Shown: positions 17,307 to 24,839, numbered from the stretch's first letter. The stretch is 34,905 nt of DNA from Haloplasmatales bacterium 4B (GCA_003586005.1 NSKI01000025.1:1-34905), one strand, 5' to 3'. Notes: a model not told the origin generated them from the sequence alone. Program-made: numbers and translations.

Positions 17307-18377
17307 ATGAATGATTCTAATAAACAGCAAGAATTAGTTCAATTTCAAACACAAAACTGGAACACAAATTGGAATAAAAGTTTGATTTCATTTAATGAGA
17401 TAGTTCCAGCTAAACAAAGAGATGCCATTCCATCAATTGATGACCCACAATTCGTAAGGATTAGTACCGCAAGAAACTATCTAAGCGATTTATCTCCAGT
17501 TATTGTAGTTGTGATAGGTAATGAAGCACGAGCATATCCACTTGATATTTTAATGTGGCACGAGATTGTAAATGATACTATTAAAAATAATCCCATTGCG
17601 GTATCTTATTGTCCATTATGTAGTTCAGAGTTTGTCTATTCAAGAGTTGTAAATGGAAATACACTTGATTTTGGAACATCTGGACTTTTAAGAAATTCAA
17701 ATTTAATCATGTATGATCGACAATCTGAAAGTCTATGGCAACAATTCAATGGTCAAGCAATTGTTGGTGATTATGTAAATAATAGTTTAACACCAATTCC
17801 AGCAAATGTTGTTAGTTTTAAGGATTTTTATACAACTTATCCAACTGGTATTGTCCTCTCACGAAATACAGGGTACTTAAGAAATTATGGTACGAATCCA
17901 TATGTTAACTATGACAACTTAACCAACCAACCTATGTTTTTTAAAGGTATTACTGATAAAAAGTTACCTGCTATGCAACGAATTTTAGGAATAGAATTTA
18001 ATAATGTTTCCAAAGCATATCCATTGGTAAGTTTACAGAAAAATCCTATTATTTATGATAAAATTAATGATAATGAATATGTAATATTTTCTCTTTGTTG
18101 TATGAAATCTGCTTTAAATAAATCTAATATTAATGAAGGTAAAAACATCTATATGACAGGAGTCTTTAGCCCGTATGTAAATGGGCAACGATTAAATTTT
18201 ATTTTAAATCAGTTTGGCGAAATCATTGATACATTTACGAATAGTTCTTGGAGCATCTTGGGTAAGGCATTATCAGGTCCATTAAGCGGAATACAATTAA
18301 CACCAATTAATCATGGTGATGTATTTTGGTTTGCTTGGGCTGCATTTTACCCAAATACTATTATTATGAATGTATAA
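17307..18377 (+). CDS. DUF3179 domain-containing protein
   Basis: A 356-residue protein of the DUF3179 family. The hallmark block is 'ARAYPLDILMWHEIVND' (about 74-90, His85), followed by 'PIAVSYCPLCSSEFVYSR' with Cys102 and Cys105 in a CxxC, then 'LDFGTSGLLRNSNLIMYDRQ' and 'SLWQQFNGQAIVGD'. It ends with 'FWFAWAAFYPN', the usual family ending. Most DUF3179 proteins carry a signal or anchor; this one has none, so it may stay in the mother-cell cytoplasm or be placed on the forespore. AAGGAGG precedes the ATG. It lies between two YjcZ-like genes on the opposite strand and shares a bidirectional terminator with the second. Biochemical function is unknown for the family; the CxxC and His could bind metal or haem (inference). 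Confidence 0.85.
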   Translation: MNDSNKQQELVQFQTQNWNTNWNKSLISFNEIVPAKQRDAIPSIDDPQFVRISTARNYLSDLSPVIVVVIGNEARAYPLDILMWHEIVNDTIKNNPIAVSYCPLCSSEFVYSRVVNGNTLDFGTSGLLRNSNLIMYDRQSESLWQQFNGQAIVGDYVNNSLTPIPANVVSFKDFYTTYPTGIVLSRNTGYLRNYGTNPYVNYDNLTNQPMFFKGITDKKLPAMQRILGIEFNNVSKAYPLVSLQKNPIIYDKINDNEYVIFSLCCMKSALNKSNINEGKNIYMTGVFSPYVNGQRLNFILNQFGEIIDTFTNSSWSILGKALSGPLSGIQLTPINHGDVFWFAWAAFYPNTIIMNV

Positions 18378-18434
18378 TTTTAAAAGCACTATCCTTTAAA
18401 TTAGATTATAAAAAATGTAATTAATAATAAAACT

Positions 18435-18467
18435 AAAACTACTGAATAAATATATTCAGTAGTTTTT
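18435..18467. terminator. bidirectional terminator
   Basis: A 14-base stem (AAAACTACTGAATA / TATTCAGTAGTTTT) with T-runs on both strands. It ends the DUF3179 gene (plus) and the second YjcZ-like gene (minus). Confidence 0.9.
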
Positions 18468-18508
18468 ATTTTCGGAATAGAAATGCACATATAACTATAT
18501 ATTAGGAG

Positions 18509-18658
18509 TTAAAAGTGTACACAAGTACATCCAATTATTACTAATAATATAAATAATACTAATATTAATGCATAACTACGCCCGTATCCATAGCCACCGT
18601 ATCCGCATCCGCATCCGCATCCGCCATAGCCACCGTATCCGTATCCACCGTAAAACAT
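18509..18658 (-). CDS. second YjcZ-like peptide, Gly/Tyr/Cys-rich
   Basis: A 49-residue peptide. The N-terminal half is Gly/Tyr-rich with an inserted (GC)n run ([18 protein letters not shown]). The hydrophobic helix ([19 protein letters not shown]) is nearly identical to that of the first YjcZ-like peptide, so the two are paralogues with swapped ends: here the Gly-rich part comes before the helix. Five cysteines suggest cross-linking in an oxidised spore coat (inference). AAAGGAGG lies nine bases before the ATG. A CATATATTA element (18687-18695) resembles a SigK -10 box, but the AC element is 14 bases away rather than 16-17. Confidence 0.82.
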   Translation of the reverse strand: MFYGGYGYGGYGGCGCGCGYGGYGYGRSYALILVLFILLVIIGCTCVHF

Positions 18659-18695
18659 TTAATACACCTCCTTTTTATTTCAATAATAATATATG

Positions 18696-18947
18696 CTTTT
18701 TAATTAATTGTTACTGGATATATTTCCCACGTATACTAAAATTGATTAACTCAACTATATTTAAATAATCATTTGGACCTACTATTCCTAATAATGAAAT
18801 TTACCGTAAATCTCTTCCCTAAATTTTTACTTTTACAACTATACTATCATGACAATCTATCTATAACGAACAAATATTTACCTAATTAGTATTGATTTCG
18901 TACAAGTATAGTTATAGTATTTCCATATACCCCATAGTTAAAAACAC
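18696..18947. other. gene-free stretch
   Basis: No gene or recognisable element is seen between the second YjcZ-like gene and the rlmD-like fossils. Confidence 0.4.
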
Positions 18948-19034
18948 CCCCATACTCTCGATATGTGGAAACATATAAATATCTTCAAATATTTTGCTTA
19001 TTTTTGACTAGCAATACGACACTCTCGACGTGTG
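18948..19034 (-). pseudogene. two fossil copies of the rlmD 3' end
   Basis: Minus strand 19008-19034 is identical over 27 bases to 27991-28017, which encodes the last residues of RlmD (HVESVVLLV). A more diverged copy at 18948-18982 reads 'DIYMFPHIESMGVFL', matching the RlmD ending 'VDMFPQTAHVESVVLL' with a deletion. Both are on the same strand as the intact gene. The rest of the gene is absent. Confidence 0.6.
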
Positions 19035-19045
19035 TTTAAACCTTA

Positions 19046-19222
19046 GTCTTTCTAGTTTCCCGCAAAATAAACGGTAGATGAACTTTTTTGCAATTTATAA
19101 TTAGTATTCTTGTTTTTATTCGGTTTTCTCCTGTTAAATTTGTATAATATAATTCAACATTATTTTCTTTAGCTTTGTAATGTGCTTCTTAAACATAATA
19201 ACCATCATCTGTAGAGCGTAAA
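19046..19222 (-). pseudogene. transposase fragment
   Basis: The minus strand reads 'TDDGYYV*EAHYKAKENNVE' then 'LYYTNLTGEN', with one in-frame stop. This resembles the 'DGYY...A...GI.L..TNLTG' block in the middle of IS1182-type transposases. It ends at a TAA after about 58 codons. Confidence 0.45.
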
Positions 19223-19461
19223 TTGTTTAAATATATTTATGGCAATCACAAATTTCTTATTGAATAGTAATGTTTTATATATTGATTTATTTTAATTTTT
19301 TTTGTGGACTAATCATAATATCCATGTTTTTGTAAATAATGAAAAGTTTATATGCTTAATACTTATTTTAAATTTACTAAGTAAAAATTTTATTATTGAC
19401 CTATTTAGTTATAGCTTATTTGAATACTATATAGTATAAAAAAAGAAGGAGGTGGAAATAC
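19223..19461. other. AT-rich upstream region of the first surface-family gene
   Basis: No gene. A 14-base palindrome ATACTATATAGTAT (19424-19437) lies 24 bases upstream of the next start codon and could be an operator. Confidence 0.35.
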
Positions 19462-19767
19462 ATGTCAATTCCTAATATTCCAGATATTAATCCCGATATT
19501 ACAATTACGATTGATGATACTATTAACTTATTATTAGCTTCTATCGCATTAGAAGAATTAGGTCTAGCCCATATTCTAAATGCAGAGGGTGAAAAAATCC
19601 AGGCTGCTTTAGGTACTTTAACTACTGGGACTCCCCCATTAGCAACAAGTATACAAGACTTAATTGATATCGATAATAGTGTACAGGATACAATAAAAAC
19701 TATAATTAAGAAACAAATGTTACTTCAATTTAAACTTGAAGAAACAAGTAACTTAATTAGTTCTTAA
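19462..19767 (+). CDS. small surface-type protein, 'LLASIALEELGL-NAEGEK' family, copy 1
   Basis: A 101-residue acidic protein. The N-terminus 'MSIPNIPDINPDI' is followed by a helix 'TINLLLASIALEELGLAHIL' and 'NAEGEKIQAALG' (residues 25-57), a Pro/Thr linker, then 'LIDIDNSVQDTIKTIIKKQM' and 'LLQFKLEE'. I know this arrangement from small proteins and from C-terminal domains of collagen-like surface proteins in spore-forming Bacilli and Clostridia. A role in the spore or exosporium surface is inference. There is no signal peptide. AAGGAGGTGG precedes the ATG by nine bases and a terminator follows at 19794. Two paralogues lie downstream, each with its own untranslated spacer, so they look like separate transcription units. 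Confidence 0.75.
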   Translation: MSIPNIPDINPDITITIDDTINLLLASIALEELGLAHILNAEGEKIQAALGTLTTGTPPLATSIQDLIDIDNSVQDTIKTIIKKQMLLQFKLEETSNLISS

Positions 19768-19793
19768 ACCACAGTCTTTTAAGTAAGTATTTT

Positions 19794-19828
19794 GAAGGTT
19801 CTTAATTAATTACAAGAACTTTCTTTTT
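19794..19828 (+). terminator. terminator of surface-family copy 1
   Basis: Stem GAAGGTTCTT / AAGAACTTTC (one G-T pair), then TTTTTATTAT. Confidence 0.7.
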
Positions 19829-19865
19829 ATTATAAAATAATTTTGGTTTTGATACCAGGGAATAA

Positions 19866-20006
19866 TATTATCCGTCTGAGATTGATTATATGGACGAACA
19901 TGCGTGTAAAGTTGTAGAACTAATTAATAATATAAATTTTATAAGCAAAAACCCTAGCGTGAATAAGGTTTTCACCAAAATGGGTTTGGACCTATTAACA
20001 GAATAG
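19866..20006 (+). pseudogene. C-terminal gene remnant of unknown family
   Basis: An open stretch of 46 codons without a start site, with protein-like composition (SEIDYMDEHACKVVELINN...KVFTKMGLDLLTE), ends in TAG. I do not recognise it; it may be the tail of a lost gene. Confidence 0.3.
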
Positions 20007-20194
20007 TAGAAATACTACAAATCATAAAATTAGATATATATTGAAAAGGGTAATTTATATAAGTTTATTTTATGTAATAAAATTTAAATAACAAAGATAG
20101 CTTCATCTTTTTGTAAAAAATAACTATATTTAGGTGAAAGTACTAACACTTATTATGAATACCTATATCATATTATAGAAAGGAGTTGATTGTA

Positions 20195-20545
20195 ATGGGT
20201 ATGCCTAATATTCCTGAAAAAATCTGCACTAACATTAATATTGATCGTAAAGATCTAGTTGATTTGTTACTTATCTCTATCGCATTGGAAGAACTTAGTT
20301 TATCTCATATAATAAATGCTGAAGGTGAGGTAATGCAGTTATTTATTAAGGAATTAAAATGTCATAAACAAACTAGTTCTTATGATCTAATAAAAATGAA
20401 TCGAAGCGTGTCTGATACTCTAAGAATCGTTTTAGAAAAAGAAAAAACTTTAAAAGATAAGTTAATTGAAGTTCTCCATTTTAATGAAGATATTGACTGT
20501 GATGATCACTATAAACACCATTACTATAAAAATAAAAATGATTAA
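20195..20545 (+). CDS. surface-type family, copy 2 with His/Lys-rich tail
   Basis: A 116-residue paralogue of the protein at 19462: 'MGMPNIPEK', then 'LVDLLLISIALEELSLSHII' and 'NAEGEVMQ'. The second half also lines up ('LIKMNRSVSDTLRIVLEKEK'). It differs by a tail rich in Asp, His, Tyr and Lys (DDHYKHHYYKNKND), which could bind metal or nucleic acid. The frame is open from a TTG at 20186, but AGGAG at 20181-20185 fits the ATG at 20195 with nine bases. It is more diverged than copies 1 and 3. Confidence 0.72.
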   Translation: MGMPNIPEKICTNINIDRKDLVDLLLISIALEELSLSHIINAEGEVMQLFIKELKCHKQTSSYDLIKMNRSVSDTLRIVLEKEKTLKDKLIEVLHFNEDIDCDDHYKHHYYKNKND

Positions 20546-20771
20546 TACTTTCTAAATTTTTCTGTTCTGTTCAAAATATGTACTGATGACTAAATCGGTG
20601 TATTTTGGGTTTTATGATATCAATCATTAATGCAACAATGACTATTTATAGATAGATATAGCGTTATTACTTATCAAGATATTCATTGCAGACACCTAAA
20701 GTCAACTTAAATTTGACAAATTAGTTATTTCAGTACCTTGTCTTGAACACAACCAATTTCTAAAAGAAAAT
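20546..20771. other. gene-free spacer
   Basis: No gene is seen between surface-family copy 2 and the hairpin at 20772. Confidence 0.4.
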
Positions 20772-20807
20772 ATATAATCTTTGAGTCCAAAGATTATATA
20801 TTTTTTA
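20772..20807 (+). terminator. intrinsic terminator
   Basis: Stem TATAATCTTTG / CAAAGATTATA, a short loop, then TTTTTT. It is about 230 bases after copy 2 and could end a longer 3' untranslated region or a small RNA. Confidence 0.6.
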
Positions 20808-20884
20808 TTTATTGGGCTAATTAAATAGGCATTCATCTGTTAATTATATATTATATTATAAGGGTATCTAAGGAGGAATAATAT

Positions 20885-21334
20885 GTGAATAAAAATACTT
20901 ACCCCAAAATAAATGTTAATATAGACGTTGATAAAGATAAAAATCAAAATGATATTCCTAAAAATATCTATGCTGATATAAAAATAGACGGAGAAATTAA
21001 TCGAGATGAAATTATTAAAATTTATTTTGATACAATGAATTCTAATAAAGATAGTCTAAGATTATTTTTTGAGAATGAAAGAGAATTTATATGCCTTCTA
21101 AATAAATTAAAGCATTTTATAACTCCCGAACGATTTGATAAAATTAATAAAAGTTTTTTAGAAGTAAAAAACCTTTTATATGACACTGCCAATATACAAA
21201 ATGAAAAAATGAGATTAATAAATATGTGGTATAAAGATAACAAGAATGACTTTCGCTTTATTGCCTACGTACTTTTTATTTTATTTGTTATTATAGGATA
21301 TAAAAAACCAAATTCCTATTATAAAATCCATTAA
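20885..21334 (+). CDS. acidic helical protein with C-terminal membrane anchor
   Basis: A 149-residue protein of unknown family. The N-terminal 35 residues are very rich in Asp, Lys, Asn and Ile ('PKINVNIDVDKDKNQNDIPK'), a helical middle follows ('FFENEREFICLLNKLKHFIT'), and one hydrophobic segment (about 125-141, 'FIAYVLFILFVIIGYKK') lies ten residues from the end, giving a tail-anchor topology. AAGGAGG is followed by an ATG whose next codon is TGA. The working start is therefore the GTG at 20885 that overlaps it (ATGTGA). The acidic Asp/Ile start recalls the 'NPDI..DI' N-termini of its neighbours, so a common spore-surface setting is possible, but this is inference. Confidence 0.6.
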   Translation: MNKNTYPKINVNIDVDKDKNQNDIPKNIYADIKIDGEINRDEIIKIYFDTMNSNKDSLRLFFENEREFICLLNKLKHFITPERFDKINKSFLEVKNLLYDTANIQNEKMRLINMWYKDNKNDFRFIAYVLFILFVIIGYKKPNSYYKIH

Positions 21335-21341
21335 AAAGTTT

Positions 21342-21371
21342 TGACATTTTTTATCATTCTAGGTAAAATAC
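21342..21371 (+). promoter_or_regulatory. sigma-A-like promoter upstream of surface-family copy 3
   Basis: TTGACA, a 17-base spacer and TAAAAT, starting a few bases after the preceding stop codon and about 70 bases before the next ATG. Confidence 0.5.
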
Positions 21372-21438
21372 CTATTCAACTATTAGTATTTTATAATATA
21401 CTGTATTGCTTTGTATAGAACTTTGGGGGTGAAAATTA

Positions 21439-21741
21439 ATGAGTATGCCTAATATACCTAATATTAATCCTGATATTAATCTCTCGTTTAGTGAGACAAT
21501 AAACTTATTATTAGCATCTATCGCTTTTGAAGAATTAGGATTAAGTCATATATTAAATGCAGAAGGCGAGAAACTTCAAGCTGGAATATGTTTAGCAAAA
21601 TGTTTCGATGACTTAGTTATATTAAATCAAAATGTTACAAAAACATTAAGAGCTGTTATTAAAAACCAAATGTTACTCCAATTTAAACTTGAAGATACTA
21701 TAGATTTACTGCTATATAATCTTCATCATCAAGTCGTTTAA
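21439..21741 (+). CDS. surface-type family, copy 3
   Basis: A 100-residue paralogue closest to copy 1: 'MSMPNIPNINPDINLSF', 'TINLLLASIAFEELGLSHIL', 'NAEGEKLQAG', then 'LVILNQNVTKTLRAVIKNQM' and 'LLQFKLED'. The Pro/Thr linker of copy 1 is replaced by a shorter segment with two Cys (GICLAKCFDD), and the end is His/Gln-rich. The second helix pair 'KxQMLLQFKLE' is preserved between copies 1 and 3, which argues for selection on both. GGGGGTG lies about eight bases before the ATG. No terminator is obvious downstream. Confidence 0.75.
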   Translation: MSMPNIPNINPDINLSFSETINLLLASIAFEELGLSHILNAEGEKLQAGICLAKCFDDLVILNQNVTKTLRAVIKNQMLLQFKLEDTIDLLLYNLHHQVV

Positions 21742-21744
21742 GTT

Positions 21745-22167
21745 AAAATTTAAACTTAAGCTCATCTGTTTTCTTTTTAAGCTTTGATTTATTACCTTTA
21801 ATTTTCTAATCAAGTTCTTTAATTAGGTTTTGATACCCTTTTAGAATTTCTTTTTCTCTAACAGCAGATGCTGTTTTATTATCTTTAAGGTCATCAATTA
21901 GCTTTTTAAAGGCTTCTTTATTAATGTCAAGCTCATTGTTTCTTCCTCATCAAGACAAACTCCCTCTAAAGACAATAATAAAGATAAATTAACCTTTAAT
22001 GGTCTACTGCTTAAATGAACATTCTTTGACGGTGCTTGACTAATTTGGATAATTTTAGAGTTTTTAGAACCATAAAATATAGTATTTGGCTCATAACCAA
22101 AGGTATCCTTACATATCCTACAAGACAGTATTTGTTCTCTTATTTTTAAAAAGTTAATATTATTCAT
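21745..22167 (-). pseudogene. uracil-DNA glycosylase family stub joined to unrelated coding debris
   Basis: GGAGG seven bases before the ATG at 22167 starts a frame with a clear UDG-superfamily N-terminus: 'ILSCRICKDTFGYEPNTIF', 'KIIQISQAPSKNVHLSSRP' (about residues 13-56). Intact proteins run on to about 180-200 residues with the catalytic core; here the similarity stops near residue 57. The sequence changes to 'LLLSLEGVCLDEEE' and ends at 21898. A neighbouring frame then reads 'INKEAFKKLIDDLKDN', 'REKEILKGYQNLIKELD' and a lysine-rich stretch to about 21745. This helical remnant of another gene looks joined by deletion. The glycosylase cannot be functional. Confidence 0.6.
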
Positions 22168-22526
22168 AAATATTCCTCCATCTTACTCATCTAACAAAAT
22201 CGAAAATCATTAGTATCACTATATCAAACATTATGTTCATTTATAAAGCATCAATTTTTAAATTTATTATCATAAGAGCAACTCAAAATAACTTTATCGC
22301 AAATAATAAACTCATACGAAAACGTTTTACTAAACGACCACCTAAATTATAAAATTCCCTCAAACTGTGTTTGAACTGTAGTATTGCTAATATTACGCGT
22401 AAATATGAATTTTGCGTAAAGATAGACTCCCTTTTCAAAGGCTTTCTAGGATTTTTAAAGTTATTCAACTGTCAAACTCCCGTGTTCATCGTTAATTATG
22501 TAAACTATAATAATTTAAAGTAAAAA
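22168..22526. other. gene-free stretch with repeat copy B
   Basis: No supported gene; the short minus-strand frame at 22283-22468 has no ribosome binding site or recognisable motif. It contains dispersed-repeat copy B. Confidence 0.4.
22397..22435 (+). repeat. dispersed GCGTAAA repeat, copy B
   Basis: Positions 22410-22435 match copy A at 21 of 26 bases. A second GCGTAAA unit lies 17 bases upstream (22397-22403), giving a tandem arrangement. Confidence 0.55.
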
Positions 22527-22555
22527 TTGGAAAATAATGTATATTATGCTATAAT
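22527..22555 (+). promoter_or_regulatory. promoter of the lipoprotein gene
   Basis: TTGGAA (22527-22532), a 17-base spacer and TATAAT (22550-22555), 35 bases before the start codon. Confidence 0.75.
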
Positions 22556-22590
22556 TAAACATAATAATACTATGATGAGAGGGCGATAAT

Positions 22591-23028
22591 ATGAAGAAAA
22601 TATTTTTTGTTTTAATTATCATGATAGGTACTCTTTTGACGGGTTGTAAGAAAGCTAATTTTCAAGAGGTAGAAATAGAATTAAAGGCTATAGATATAAA
22701 AAAAATAACTTTTTTGAATGGCTCTACTTCTGTTGAGTTAGAATATCCATTTGAAAGTGATACATTGGATATTATTACTAAAATTATAAATCATATATCC
22801 TCTCTAACTTTTTACGAAGAAATTATTGATGAGGGTAATTGTGATGGCGGAAATACGGTCATTTATCATTTGTATACTGAACAAGGTGATCATTTTAAAT
22901 TGTATACCATTTCTGCATCAAATAAAGATAAATGTACAAGTTATCTGGTGATACGTAAAAACGATGAAATTTTAGGGTATTCTGAAACGGGTTCTCAAAC
23001 TTTGTATGATTTATTCTTGACTTTATAA
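22591..23028 (+). CDS. small lipoprotein of unknown function
   Basis: A 145-residue protein with a lipoprotein signal: MKKIFF, a hydrophobic core and lipobox LTGC with Cys19. The mature part is a compact domain of alternating strands ('EVEIELKAIDIKKITF', 'TVIYHLYTEQGDHFKLYTIS', 'SYLVIRKNDEILGYSETGS') with two further Cys that could form a disulfide. It would be anchored on the outside of the membrane. GAGGG lies nine bases before the ATG. It has its own promoter and terminator, so it is a single-gene unit. I do not recognise the family. Confidence 0.72.
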   Translation: MKKIFFVLIIMIGTLLTGCKKANFQEVEIELKAIDIKKITFLNGSTSVELEYPFESDTLDIITKIINHISSLTFYEEIIDEGNCDGGNTVIYHLYTEQGDHFKLYTISASNKDKCTSYLVIRKNDEILGYSETGSQTLYDLFLTL

Positions 23029-23048
23029 AATTATCACAGAATTTATGG

Positions 23049-23078
23049 AAAAAGCATTTAAAAATAAATGCTTTTTTT
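23049..23078 (+). terminator. terminator of the lipoprotein gene
   Basis: Stem AAAAAGCATTTA / TAAATGCTTTTT, an AAAA loop and a T-run. It works in both directions. Confidence 0.85.
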
Positions 23079-23185
23079 AATTTATGAAAATTGATATATA
23101 TAAGGAATTTTATTTTAAACGACAGAAAATGACATTATCCTAAGTCGATATAGGTTACTATTTGTTTATTAAAGGAGGAAATAAA

Positions 23186-24304
23186 ATGAAAAGAATAGTT
23201 TTATTAATTTTAATGTTGTTAATTGTATTATCAAGTTCTTCATTAGATGTAAATGCAAAAAGTACCAAACAAAATGAATATCATGAAGTAGCATATCGCT
23301 TCTTTAATTCCTTGAGTTCATTTAAGGAAGAGTGGTCAGAAGCATCAATAGAAGAAACTATAAAATTACGTGGGGATTTTGATGCTGAGAGAGGTTACCT
23401 TTACAGAGTGTATGATAACGAACAACAAAAAGGATATATTGTTGTAACACATTTAAATAATAAAATTCAAGTAACTGAAGCAACATTCACAGGTAAGGAT
23501 CCAATTATAGAAAACCATAAAAAAAATTATTACATAGCACCATTTGGATTTTATACTAAAGATGAATATAACAAAATTATATCTTCGCTCAATGAAATTA
23601 TTAATCCAGATTCGAATGATAATGTTACTGAAATCCCAATATTACGAGATATTTGGCCGTGGACAAATCCTTTAGATGAAAAGTATTTAGTTCCAATTCC
23701 TGATGATCTTTACTATACTTTTTCTGGAAGTTTTCATACAGAACAGAAAATATTAGAAACGCCTGAATATTTTAACTTTTCGTATGGTCCTGTTAATAAT
23801 GGATGTGGACCGACAACAGCTGCAATGTTAACTTCGTTTTTTGATAGGATAGCACTTCCTAATTTAGTTGCTGGTACACTTCCACTTCAACATTCCGATA
23901 ATAAACTAGCAGTAGATAATCATATTATTCTGATGGCTGATTATCTTAACACGTGCAATGATATGGAAGGTGATTTAACTGATGGAGCAAATTGTACAGG
24001 AACTTACTATAATGATGCAAAAAGCGGATTAAATCAATATTTTGGTGACCGAGGTTATTCAGAATATGACGCATATTATAACACAAATCTATCCGATTAC
24101 TCTAAAGTAATATCCGCAGGAAATCCAGTTTACTTAAGATTATCAACAACAGGTGGTGGACATGCAGTATTGGGAATAGGACAAGGAAGTGCTTATCCTG
24201 GGGATAACTTTTTAATTGTAAGATATAATTGGACGACACGTGATGGTGAATATTGGGTAGCACAAGATGAGTTTAATGGTTTTGTTTACTTATCAAGAGG
24301 GTAA
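23186..24304 (+). CDS. secreted C39-like cysteine peptidase
   Basis: A 372-residue secreted protein. The signal peptide (about 1-24) has a VNA cleavage site before 'KSTK'. A pro-region follows (about 25-170), with 'GYIVVTHLNNKIQVTEATFT' like the propeptides of papain-fold bacterial proteases. The catalytic domain shows Cys207 in 'NNGCGPTTAAMLTSFFDR', His326 in 'GGGHAVLGIG' and Asn348-Trp349 in 'VRYNWTT', the Cys-His-Asn order of peptidase C39-like domains. It could be a protease or a peptidoglycan/peptide hydrolase outside the cell; substrate unknown. AAAGGAGG lies seven bases before the ATG at 23186; eight upstream in-frame codons overlap that site and are excluded. No transporter or peptide precursor lies alongside, so a bacteriocin-processing role is not supported. 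Confidence 0.78.
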   Translation: MKRIVLLILMLLIVLSSSSLDVNAKSTKQNEYHEVAYRFFNSLSSFKEEWSEASIEETIKLRGDFDAERGYLYRVYDNEQQKGYIVVTHLNNKIQVTEATFTGKDPIIENHKKNYYIAPFGFYTKDEYNKIISSLNEIINPDSNDNVTEIPILRDIWPWTNPLDEKYLVPIPDDLYYTFSGSFHTEQKILETPEYFNFSYGPVNNGCGPTTAAMLTSFFDRIALPNLVAGTLPLQHSDNKLAVDNHIILMADYLNTCNDMEGDLTDGANCTGTYYNDAKSGLNQYFGDRGYSEYDAYYNTNLSDYSKVISAGNPVYLRLSTTGGGHAVLGIGQGSAYPGDNFLIVRYNWTTRDGEYWVAQDEFNGFVYLSRG

Positions 24305-24343
24305 AAACTACAGCCAATATTTTATTAAATAAAGATAAATGTT

Positions 24344-24359
24344 AAAAAGTCACTTTTTG
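24344..24359. terminator. possible terminator-like hairpin
   Basis: Short stem AAAAAG / CTTTTT, about 40 bases after the peptidase gene. Weak. Confidence 0.3.
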
Positions 24360-24500
24360 TGGTGTTGATTAATGTATGCTTTTCTCTTGCTTCTAATATC
24401 TGAAGATATTCCTATAAGCCTCATTAAACGTCTTATACGCTTCACATTGTAGTTCCTTTGATTATATTTAATCCATAATGTTATTGTATTTGTCAAGTGA
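24350..24500 (-). pseudogene. IS3-family OrfB fragment
   Basis: The minus strand reads 'YNQRNYNVKRIRRLMRLIGI' then 'SSDIRSKRKAYINQHH' before a stop at 24350. This is the N-terminal region of IS3/IS150-type OrfB, where '..V.RLM...GI.S..R.KRK' is typical. The catalytic DDE core is missing. Confidence 0.6.
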
Positions 24501-24512
24501 ATTGGTGACCAG

Positions 24513-24836
24513 TTAATTATTGGTTTTAAGCCAGTCTAATGTTTCATTTAATCTAAAGCTTCTCTCAACTGTCATGTCAAGTACATGAGCTTTATGAGCT
24601 AGTCTATCTAACATTACACCTATAAGCATAGGGTCTTTAAAGATCTCTTCCAACTTTTTTAGTAATTCATTCTCCATTTGTAAACGTAAATTTGGGGCTT
24701 AAAGACGTTCGTTTTCACGCTTTAATTTATCTGCTTCACTCAATTCAGATTCTTCCTTTTTCCTACCTCTATTATCAACTAAACCTTGTTCTCCTTCTTC
24801 TAGGTATTTTTGTACCCATTGATAATATACATACAT
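24513..24836 (-). pseudogene. chimeric remnant: IS3 OrfA fused in frame to an IS21 IstB tail
   Basis: One minus-strand frame of 107 residues, interrupted by a single TAA near 24700. The first two thirds are IS3/IS150 OrfA: 'YYQWVQKYLEEGEQGLVDNR', 'GRKKEESELSEADKLKREN', then 'LQMENELLKKLEEI'. At about 24640 it passes without a break into 'MLIGVMLDRLAHKAHVLDM' and 'SFRLNETLDWLKTNN', the C-terminal end of IstB, the IS21 helper ATPase. The OrfB fragment of the IS3 element continues beyond it. An IS3 copy therefore appears to have recombined with, or received, an IstB end. Neither part can be active. Confidence 0.65.
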
Positions 24837-24839
24837 GTT

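Noticed and set aside
22283-22468. 61-codon minus-strand frame
   Set aside because: No ribosome binding site or recognisable motif, and it overlaps the dispersed repeat.
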